This document shows positions 33,908 through 39,984 of a DNA stretch of 39,984 nt, piece by piece. The position numbers and the translations under genes are program-made. The number at the start of each line of letters is the position of its first letter. The first letter of the stretch is position 1. The notes below the pieces were generated by a model that did no database searches, was not told the origin of the DNA, and saw only the letters and a program-made list of their open reading frames with translations. The stretch comes from Kamptonema sp. UHCC 0994. GTDB lineage: Bacteria > Cyanobacteriota > Cyanobacteriia > Cyanobacteriales > Microcoleaceae. The DNA lies in assembly GCF_029167235.1 (NCBI RefSeq), contig NZ_JARFTR010000304.1, positions 1 to 39,984 of the forward strand, in the 5' to 3' direction.

Positions 33908-34111
33908 CGAATAGAAAGGGAAATTAAAAATTAATAATTAATAATTAAAATTGGGGAGGGTTCATTTTTATCAAAAATACCCTGAAAATCCTGTGGCTTT
34001 GCCGAGATTGGAATAGGAGTGTCAATAATTGCAGGCTTGCGCTGCGCCGTAACGAGAAACCTAGACTGATTGTGAGGGTCAGTCGGGTTTTGTTTCATAT
34101 CCAGGGCGATC

Positions 34112-36040
34112 GTGAAAATAAAGTTTCCCCGGTTGATTAAAAAATGGCCAGACTTAACAGGGCTATATGCAGTGGCGATCGCAACTGTAGCCGTGACAGG
34201 TTTTGTATTCGGAGTGCGTCAGATCGGAGGCTTGCAAACCTTAGAATTGATGGTTTTCGACTCAATGGTGCGGCTTGGCCCTAACCTAGAGCCTGACCCG
34301 CGCCTGCTAGTAATCACCATCACAGAGGATGATAAAAAAGTTTTCAATAGACTGCCCCTTTCCGATGAAGTCATCGCGCGAGTGTTGGAAAAATTATCTC
34401 AGTTTCAACCGGAAGTTATTGGTATGGATTTGTACCGAGAGATCCCCTACGAACCTGGAAACAAAAGACTCACAGCCATCCTTAAGTCCCCGAAAATCAT
34501 CGCGATTAAAAATCTTGGTGACGATCCATCTTCGGAAATTCCAGCCCCCCCTGGAGTACCCCCAGAACGGATCGGCATTAACGACATCGTACTTGACCCC
34601 GACGGCACTGTACGCCGTAATTTAATGTTTGCCACCACAGAAGAAGGAGCCTTCTTCTCATTTTCCTTGCGGCTGGCGATGAGTTATCTGTCTGCTCGGA
34701 AAATTACACCCCAAAACGACCGCGAGAATAAGGATCTAATCCATTGGGGGAAAGCAAATTTTCTGCCTTTAAAGGCTAATTCTGGAGGGTATGAAAATAT
34801 TGATGAGAGGGGGTATCAAATTCTGCTTAAATACCGCTCTGACGACTCTGGAGCTCGGCAAATCAACATCTCACAGTTATTGTATGGGCAGGTCGATCCA
34901 AAATTGGTGAAAGGCAAAATTGTACTAATTGGCACTACAGCCCCTAGTAGCAGAGATTTATTTTTAACACCCTATAGTCCGGCTAAGCTCACAACCCCGA
35001 AAATGCCGGGGGTGCTGGTTCACGCTCAAATGGTCAGCCAAATTCTGGATGCAGTAGGGGGCGATCGCCCTTTGTTCGGGTTTTGGCCAGAATGGGCAGA
35101 GATGCTGTGGATTGGCTCTTGGGCATTGATTGGGAGCACTTTGGCATGGTGTAGCCGCCATCCGCTAGCCTTTGCTCTAGGGTGTCCAACACTGCTAGGT
35201 ATCCTCTGCGCTATGGGTTTGGCGCTATTCATTGACTATAAATGGGTTCCCGTAGCGACTCCAGCTTTGGCTTTTATTTGTACAAGTGCGACTGTGGTAG
35301 CTTATCGAGCGCATCAGGTACAGCAGCAGCAAAAAACTGTGATGCGGTTGTTGGGGCAGAATACTTCGCCAGAGGTGGCGGCGGTGTTGTGGAAAAGTCG
35401 CGATCGCCTGATTGAAGATGGTAAATTGCCGGGGCAAAAGCTGGTAGCGACTATGTTATTTACTGATATTAAGGATTTCAGTACGATTTCGGAACAAATG
35501 CCGCCAGAAAAGTTGATGGAATGGCTGAATGAATATTTGGGTGCTTTGACAGAAGCAGTACAAAGTCATCACGGGATTATTAATAAGTTTACAGGCGATG
35601 GCATTATGGCAGCCTTTGGTGTGCCGATTCCTCGCACGACACCGAAGGAGATCGCTGAGGATGCTAGGGCTGCCGTTTCTTGCGGTTTGACTATGGGCGA
35701 TCGCCTTAATGCACTCAATCAAGATTGGCAACAGCGAAAGTTACCAGTGATTGAAATGCGAGTTGGGATTTTCACTGGGCCGATAGTTGCTGGTAGTTTG
35801 GGAGGAAAAGAGCGATCGGAATATGGGCTTTTGGGGGACAGTGTTAATATTGCTTCTCGGTTAGAAAGCTGCGAAAAAGATCGCCAATGCGATACCTGTC
35901 GGGTTTTAATTGCTCACCAAACTTTAACTCATATTCGAGGGGAGTTTTTAGTGGAACACTGGGGGCCTTTAGCTTTGAAGGGTAAGCATCAAACTGTGGA
36001 TGTTTATCGGGTGATTGGGAAAAATAAGGATTATGGCTAA
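34112..36040 (+). CDS. CHASE2-domain adenylate cyclase
   Basis: A 642-residue class III cyclase. After an N-terminal membrane helix (about 17-38) comes an extracytoplasmic CHASE2 sensor, about 40-320 (VFDSMVRLGP, VITITEDD, VIGMDLYREIPYEPG, GKIVLIGTTAPSSRD). Three further helices follow near 330-400. The catalytic domain (about 440-640) has FTDIKDFSTISE and FTGDGIMAAFG with the two metal-binding Asp. Lys before FTGD (INKFTGD) and Asp in LLGDSVN are the adenine-specific pair, so the product should be cAMP. NIASRLE holds the transition-state Asn and Arg. The start is GTG. Its stop codon lies at the first unit of a heptamer array. Confidence 0.92.
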   Translation: MKIKFPRLIKKWPDLTGLYAVAIATVAVTGFVFGVRQIGGLQTLELMVFDSMVRLGPNLEPDPRLLVITITEDDKKVFNRLPLSDEVIARVLEKLSQFQPEVIGMDLYREIPYEPGNKRLTAILKSPKIIAIKNLGDDPSSEIPAPPGVPPERIGINDIVLDPDGTVRRNLMFATTEEGAFFSFSLRLAMSYLSARKITPQNDRENKDLIHWGKANFLPLKANSGGYENIDERGYQILLKYRSDDSGARQINISQLLYGQVDPKLVKGKIVLIGTTAPSSRDLFLTPYSPAKLTTPKMPGVLVHAQMVSQILDAVGGDRPLFGFWPEWAEMLWIGSWALIGSTLAWCSRHPLAFALGCPTLLGILCAMGLALFIDYKWVPVATPALAFICTSATVVAYRAHQVQQQQKTVMRLLGQNTSPEVAAVLWKSRDRLIEDGKLPGQKLVATMLFTDIKDFSTISEQMPPEKLMEWLNEYLGALTEAVQSHHGIINKFTGDGIMAAFGVPIPRTTPKEIAEDARAAVSCGLTMGDRLNALNQDWQQRKLPVIEMRVGIFTGPIVAGSLGGKERSEYGLLGDSVNIASRLESCEKDRQCDTCRVLIAHQTLTHIRGEFLVEHWGPLALKGKHQTVDVYRVIGKNKDYG

Positions 36041-36083
36041 TTGCTAATTGCTAATTGCTAATTGCTAATTGCTAATTGCTAAT
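36036..36083. repeat. Heptanucleotide tandem array (GCTAATT)
   Basis: About seven units of GCTAATT. The first unit contains the TAA stop (36038-36040) of the cyclase gene. It makes up the first part of a 302-bp gap before the ATPase gene; the rest is AT-rich, with the palindrome at 36292-36305. Confidence 0.92.
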
Positions 36084-36291
36084 TTATTAAGACATCTTAA
36101 CTGTAGGCTTTTGCTCTTGGATTGAGCGGGCCATTGAGATAGAGAAAGTTTATATCTAATAGTCTTGGCAACTCCTATAATGGAAATTGTAGTAATAGAT
36201 GGTAAGGAAACTAGAAATTGTGCTATGATTTAGAGCGTCTAATTTTTGTGAGAGAGAAAAGAGATACTGATAGTAGTTACATTTTGTTAAA

Positions 36292-36305
36292 ATATTGTAC
36301 AATAT
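36292..36305. promoter_or_regulatory. Palindromic operator candidate before the ATPase-TOPRIM pair
   Basis: ATATTGTACAATAT is a perfect 14-bp palindrome 37 bp before the ATPase start. It contains TACAAT, a plausible -10 box. A repressor site overlapping the promoter is an inference from symmetry and position. Confidence 0.4.
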
Positions 36306-36342
36306 CGGCAATCTAACTTTATAGAAGGATGTTAGCAATCAA

Positions 36343-37509
36343 ATGTTAGAAAAGGTAAAGCTTGTTAACTTCAAAAGTCATAAATCTACGGAACTTAATT
36401 TAGATAGTTCTCGCCTCCACGCACTCGTCGGACAAAATAGTTCTGGAAAAACATCAGTTTTGCAAGCAATACATTATCTTAGTATGCTTACCAATTCAGA
36501 TTTTACAAATGTTTTTCAAAATGAAAGATCACCTGAATTTCTTACAACCATTGGGCAAGATAATATGTCCGTTATCGGAAGTGGTTTCTGGGGGGATTAC
36601 AATCGGGAAAATTGGGAAGCTTCCTATAAATGGATCAAAACCCTTAAGGATTGGTCGCCGACAGTATTAGGGAAGTCCCATCGAGATATTAAAGATTCCA
36701 GTCAAGATATTAAAGATATTATTATAATGGGGCGGCCACCAAGGTTAAAATCATTAAGGGATGCTGCCTCTCCAATAACCGAATCCTTAAGATACGCAGT
36801 TCATCTTAAGCTAGTAGCTAGCGATTTAACGAAAGCCGCTTATAGCGATGCAATTGAGCCCCGATTAGATTTTGATAGCTCATTGTTAGCACCTACCTTG
36901 GACTATATTCGTGCAGAGGCTCCCGATAAATTCCAAGCCTTACAAGAAATGTTGCAAAGGATTGTACCAGGGGTAAAAAAGATAGGGGTAAGACGAGCCA
37001 AGGTTCCAGTTAATCGTCAACGATCGATTGAAGTTGATGGAAAATCCATCTTCTACGAAGAAAGTCAAGAGATGATCGGGCAAGAAGTTGTCCTAGATAT
37101 GAATACAGGTGAGCGAATTCCATCTCATGCTATTAGTGAAGGAACTATGCTCACTCTCGGATTATTAACTGTGCTGATGAATCCTAAACAACCAAATTTA
37201 GTGTTATTAGATGATATTGAACAGGGGCTTCATCCCAAAGCCCAACGAGATTTGATGACTGTTTTTAAGGAGATTATTCAAGCGAATCCTAATCTACAAA
37301 TTATTTTTTCTACCCATTCTCCGTATATTGTGGATGAACTAACTCCTTCTCAAGTTCATGTATTAAGTAACACGAAATCAGGTTTTACTCGTTCTAAACG
37401 ATTGGATGAACATCCTGATGTAGAATGGGCAAAACAAACTTTAACCACTGGCGAGTTTTGGGATGCAGAGGGGGAAGATTGGGTGGTTGAAGGAGAAATA
37501 AATGATTGA
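36343..37509 (+). CDS. AAA/SMC-type ATPase of an ATPase-TOPRIM pair
   Basis: A 388-residue ATPase of the RecF/OLD-like AAA_15/AAA_21 type. The N-terminus has MLEKVKLVNFKSHKSTELNL and Walker A GQNSSGKTS (30-38). A helical insertion spans about 60-250. An ABC-type signature region follows (ISEGTMLTLGLLTVL, near 264), then Walker B NLVLLDDIEQGLHP (about 286-299) and the H-loop STHSPYIVDEL (about 321-331). It lacks the C-terminal TOPRIM nuclease of full-length OLD proteins. That activity may be supplied by the next gene, whose start overlaps this stop by 8 nt. ATPases of this kind act in several phage-defence systems (PARIS, Gabija, Septu, OLD). The defence role here is inference. Confidence 0.88.
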   Translation: MLEKVKLVNFKSHKSTELNLDSSRLHALVGQNSSGKTSVLQAIHYLSMLTNSDFTNVFQNERSPEFLTTIGQDNMSVIGSGFWGDYNRENWEASYKWIKTLKDWSPTVLGKSHRDIKDSSQDIKDIIIMGRPPRLKSLRDAASPITESLRYAVHLKLVASDLTKAAYSDAIEPRLDFDSSLLAPTLDYIRAEAPDKFQALQEMLQRIVPGVKKIGVRRAKVPVNRQRSIEVDGKSIFYEESQEMIGQEVVLDMNTGERIPSHAISEGTMLTLGLLTVLMNPKQPNLVLLDDIEQGLHPKAQRDLMTVFKEIIQANPNLQIIFSTHSPYIVDELTPSQVHVLSNTKSGFTRSKRLDEHPDVEWAKQTLTTGEFWDAEGEDWVVEGEIND

Positions 37510-38272
37510 GTTTGTGGTAATTGTAGAAAGTAGCGCGGATGCACGAACCGCTACTAAATTAGCTGAGCGCGTTTTAGTGGATAAAGTAGATTGGTTAGAG
37601 CCTGAACAACTTCAATATTTATTTCGTTGGAGTGGTTTAGAAGAAAATACAGAACATTCCTGTTGGAGAGATATTAGGGCGATTATTGATTCTGCTAAAA
37701 GATCGGGGTTTCATGTCCCCAGATTTAGAGGCCATAGTCAAGGTGAGCCACTAAAAGCTGATGGTGCAGCTAGCATAAAAATTCTGAATTTAGTAAGATT
37801 TCTTCAAAAAACAAGGCAGATTAAAGCGGTTATTTTTATTCGCGATTTAGACAATCAACCGGAGCGAAGAACAGGTATTGAGCAAGCGCGTTCAGAACAC
37901 ATCAAGGGACAGCCTCAATTAGAAATTGTAATTGGTACAGCCAAGCCTAAGCGGGAAGCTTGGGTTTTGAATGGGTTTATTTCATCTAATCAAGAGGAAG
38001 AACAAATTTTAAGAGATATAACAACTAAATTGAGCTTTGACCCTTGTAAAGAGTCACACAGATTACGATCTAATTCAGGGGAAGAACCAGAGAGAGTTAG
38101 AAATTCTAAAGTCGTCGTTGAAATGGTAACAGGGGGCAAGATGGAACGCGAACAGCAGTGTTGGCAAGAAACCCCTCTGGAACATCTACGAGAAAGAGGT
38201 GTTTATACGGGGTTAGCAGCCTATATTCTTGAAATCGAGGAACGATTGACTCCAATTTTTTTATCTGAGTAA
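37502..38272 (+). CDS. TOPRIM-like putative effector of the ATPase pair
   Basis: A 256-residue protein. The N-terminal VIVESSADARTATKLAERVL places Glu9 on the first strand, and VIFIRDLDNQP gives Asp115-x-Asp117. This spacing fits TOPRIM-like folds such as DUF4276 and DUF4435, which often pair with SMC-type ATPases. A further VIGTAKPKREAWVLNGF resembles the region after the DxD strand. The C-terminal third has helix-forming and Arg/Glu-rich segments with no named domain. It may be a nuclease activated by the ATPase. AAGGAG lies 6 nt before the ATG, inside the ATPase gene, so the two are co-translated. I cannot assign it to one known defence system. Confidence 0.72.
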   Translation: MIEFVVIVESSADARTATKLAERVLVDKVDWLEPEQLQYLFRWSGLEENTEHSCWRDIRAIIDSAKRSGFHVPRFRGHSQGEPLKADGAASIKILNLVRFLQKTRQIKAVIFIRDLDNQPERRTGIEQARSEHIKGQPQLEIVIGTAKPKREAWVLNGFISSNQEEEQILRDITTKLSFDPCKESHRLRSNSGEEPERVRNSKVVVEMVTGGKMEREQQCWQETPLEHLRERGVYTGLAAYILEIEERLTPIFLSE

Positions 38273-38330
38273 AAGACTAAGCGCGATCGCCGATCGTCTT
38301 TGTCTTGGATATCACCATCTACACCAATAT

Positions 38331-38361
38331 CCCACATTCCACACTCTTAGCAGAATGCGGG
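38331..38361. terminator. Hairpin between convergent genes
   Basis: CCCACATTC (38331-38339) and GAATGCGGG (38353-38361) pair with one mismatch. It lies between the TOPRIM-like gene and the convergent TPR gene. No T-run, so the terminator role rests on position. Confidence 0.4.
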
Positions 38362-38385
38362 TTACATTAGCAATTAGCAATTAGC

Positions 38386-39486
38386 CTACTTTAGCTCTTG
38401 CAATATTTCCTCAGTTTTTTCTACTTCCTCACTTTTCCCTTGTTGCTGATAAAGCTCGCGAGCTTGTTCAAAAGCTGTAATCGCCTCAGATTTCCGTTGC
38501 TGCGCTAAGAGCCCAATGCCCAAATTATAGTAAGCACTGGCATTCTTGGGGTCTAAATTAATCACGCGCCGAAAGGTAAGAATCGCTGAAAAATAATCTT
38601 CTTTTTCCAGTTGAATTTCTCCAATAGCTGCGTGTGCTTCGATTAAACGGGGTTTTGCCACTACTGCTCGCTGATAAGCCGTTAGTGCGCCTTCAATGTC
38701 ATTCTGAGCCTTTAACAGAGTTCCCACCTCAAACTGCACATCAGCATTCCGAGGTTCTAGTTTAGCCGCTTCTTGAAAAGCTGCTATGCCTTCAGGGATG
38801 TTACCGTTGCGGAGCAATGCTGTCCCCAGTTTAAGCTGAACTCCTGCTTGTTTGGGAGCAAGTTGAGCGGCTTGCTGGAGTACCTGCACCGCGTTGGGGT
38901 AGCGCCTCTGCTGAAGTAGTACCATACCCAATGAAGAATAGGCTTGCCAGTTTTTGGAGTCAAGAGCGATCGCCTGTTGGTAAGCTCGAAAAGCTCCATT
39001 GTAGTCTTGCTGTTGGAATAAGGCCACGCCAAGGCCAAGATAAGCGTTGATGTTTTTAGCATCAAGTTGGGTGGCGCGACGGTAAGCGATCGCGGCGGCC
39101 GGATAATTTTCTAAATTAGCCAGAGAAAAGCCCAAAGCATACTGAAAATCAGCGTTATTGGGGTCAAGGGCGATCGCTTGTTGATAAAATTCCGCTGCGG
39201 CTTGGAAGTTACCCTGGCGAGCTTCTAAGTAGCCAATACCGGAGAAAATGCGGGGGTTTTTGGCATCTAAGCGGGCCGCTTGCTGATAAAGTGCGATCGC
39301 TTGAGCGATTTGTCCAGAGTCAACCAATTCGCGCCCTTTGCGGAGGAGTTCGTTAAGATTTTGATTAGTTTCAGAATTGGTTTGAGCCAATATTTCGGCA
39401 GAAAGGACAACCTGTGGCGTTGCTGCGGCGAAAACTAGCGCCAACAAGGTACTGACTGCCAATAGAGTTTGTTTGTACACGGCCAT
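38386..39486 (-). CDS. Secreted TPR protein
   Basis: A 366-residue protein. The signal peptide (about 1-30, QTLLAVSTLLALVFAAATPQVVLSA) is followed by about nine canonical 34-residue TPR units to near residue 345. Examples are IFSGIGYLEARQGNFQAAAEFYQQAIALDP and AYYNLGIGLLAQQRKSEAITAFEQ. The units fit tightly, giving a regular superhelix. No catalytic domain follows, so it is probably a periplasmic or envelope scaffold. The partner is unknown. The ATG at 39486 is the only sensible start. It is divergent from the YbjQ-type gene. Confidence 0.87.
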   Translation of the reverse strand: MAVYKQTLLAVSTLLALVFAAATPQVVLSAEILAQTNSETNQNLNELLRKGRELVDSGQIAQAIALYQQAARLDAKNPRIFSGIGYLEARQGNFQAAAEFYQQAIALDPNNADFQYALGFSLANLENYPAAAIAYRRATQLDAKNINAYLGLGVALFQQQDYNGAFRAYQQAIALDSKNWQAYSSLGMVLLQQRRYPNAVQVLQQAAQLAPKQAGVQLKLGTALLRNGNIPEGIAAFQEAAKLEPRNADVQFEVGTLLKAQNDIEGALTAYQRAVVAKPRLIEAHAAIGEIQLEKEDYFSAILTFRRVINLDPKNASAYYNLGIGLLAQQRKSEAITAFEQARELYQQQGKSEEVEKTEEILQELK

Positions 39487-39608
39487 GTTGTTCTAAGGGT
39501 TTCTGGAATTAGTGTGTGAGTGCCCATCGGGAATCTTTGAGTTGCAAGATGTAGTTTCTCTACAGAGTTCCATCAACTCAAGATTTTTGTGTTTGAGGAT
39601 AACAAACG

Positions 39609-39935
39609 ATGATTGTAACAACAACTGATGTCATTCAAGGTGAAGAGGTTCATACCTATTTGGGGGTTGTCACCGCTGAGGTAGTCTACGGAACTAACGC
39701 CCTGCGGGACTTCTTTGCAGGAATTCGCGATATTATTGGCGGCCGTACTGGCAGTTATGAGGAAGTATTTAGGAAAGGGCAACAAGATGCGCTTGCTGAG
39801 TTAGAACAACGCGCTAAGCGGATGGGAGCTAATGCTGTGATTGGTGTTGAAATTGACACGGGCACAATTAATGTAGATAGTTCCGGTGCTTTGTTGTTGA
39901 TTACTGCTGTTGGCACTGCTGTTAAGTTGCGGTAG
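39609..39935 (+). CDS. YbjQ/UPF0145 family protein
   Basis: A 108-residue protein covering the complete family. It starts MIVTTTDVIQGEEVHTYLGVV, and the middle has GRTGSYEEVFRKGQQDALAELEQRAKRMGANAVIGV. It ends with the last strands GALLLITAVGTAVKL. Members form pentameric or similar rings and are sometimes called heavy-metal-binding domain proteins; the function is not settled. GAGGAT lies about 10 nt before the ATG. It appears monocistronic, followed by a palindromic repeat. Confidence 0.9.
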   Translation: MIVTTTDVIQGEEVHTYLGVVTAEVVYGTNALRDFFAGIRDIIGGRTGSYEEVFRKGQQDALAELEQRAKRMGANAVIGVEIDTGTINVDSSGALLLITAVGTAVKLR

Positions 39936-39952
39936 GTAATAAGCTACTATCT

Positions 39953-39984
39953 GTAACGCCGCCCTCTGGGCGGTATCTTTACCG
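39953..39984. repeat. Left part of a 50-bp palindromic repeat, cut by the window end
   Basis: GTAACGCCGCCCTCTGGGCGG, split here as GTAACGCCGCC and CTCTGGGCGG, matches the left arm of the copy at 29426. The loop TATCTTTA and the first bases of the right arm follow before the sequence stops. Confidence 0.8.

Overview
The window looks like chromosome from a filamentous cyanobacterium. The octamer GCGATCGC (HIP1) is scattered through genes and gaps. System II cytochrome c maturation proteins (CcdA, Ccs1), an NblB-like HEAT protein, an ACT-domain malic enzyme, a pentapeptide-repeat protein and a kinase/AAA/histidine-kinase hybrid are all typical of the group. Short heptanucleotide tandem arrays (the STRR repeats of filamentous cyanobacteria) sit in many gaps. 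Genes alternate between strands as single units or short pairs. No rRNA, tRNA, CRISPR array, transposase or prophage is visible.

Layout. 1-3.2 kb: HEAT-repeat protein, a BON-domain lipoprotein and a duplicated glycine-rich stress-type protein; the last two share an upstream motif. 3.2-9.1 kb: a 1954-residue hybrid sensor kinase. 9.1-10.6 kb: about 1.5 kb with no credible gene, of which roughly 570 bp is packed with hairpins and may encode a structured RNA. 10.6-12.4 kb: pentapeptide-repeat protein and AdoMet decarboxylase (speD) with a near-consensus promoter and a terminator. 12.4-16.2 kb: coiled-coil tail-anchored protein, QueF, an orphan YefM-type antitoxin, Ccs1 and CcdA. 16.6-19.8 kb: two unrecognised proteins, a secreted DUF2330 protein and an SRPBCC protein. 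20-25.8 kb: malic enzyme, GNAT acetyltransferase with MiaE, a TPR/SPINDLY-type glycosyltransferase and a GH108 lysozyme-like protein. 26-29.4 kb: GmhB-like phosphatase with a GT9 glycosyltransferase, IspD, and a LysR regulator. 29.6-34 kb: small conserved proteins, a membrane-embedded alpha/beta hydrolase and a TPR protein. 34-36 kb: a CHASE2-adenylate cyclase. 36.3-38.3 kb: an ATPase plus TOPRIM-like two-gene module. 38.4-40 kb: a secreted TPR protein and a YbjQ/UPF0145 protein.

The functional groups that can be supported are cytochrome c maturation (ccdA and ccs1), tRNA modification (queF for queuosine, miaE for ms2io6A), envelope sugar metabolism (GmhB-like and GT9), signalling (hybrid kinase, cyclase) and a candidate defence cassette. 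That cassette (an SMC/OLD-type ATPase overlapping by 8 nt a protein with a Glu...Asp-x-Asp TOPRIM-like pattern) and the hairpin-rich gap at about 9.5-10.1 kb are the two best candidates for something undescribed. The small repeats also deserve attention. One 50-bp palindrome family keeps its stem by paired base changes. The heptamer arrays begin or end exactly at start and stop codons of four genes.
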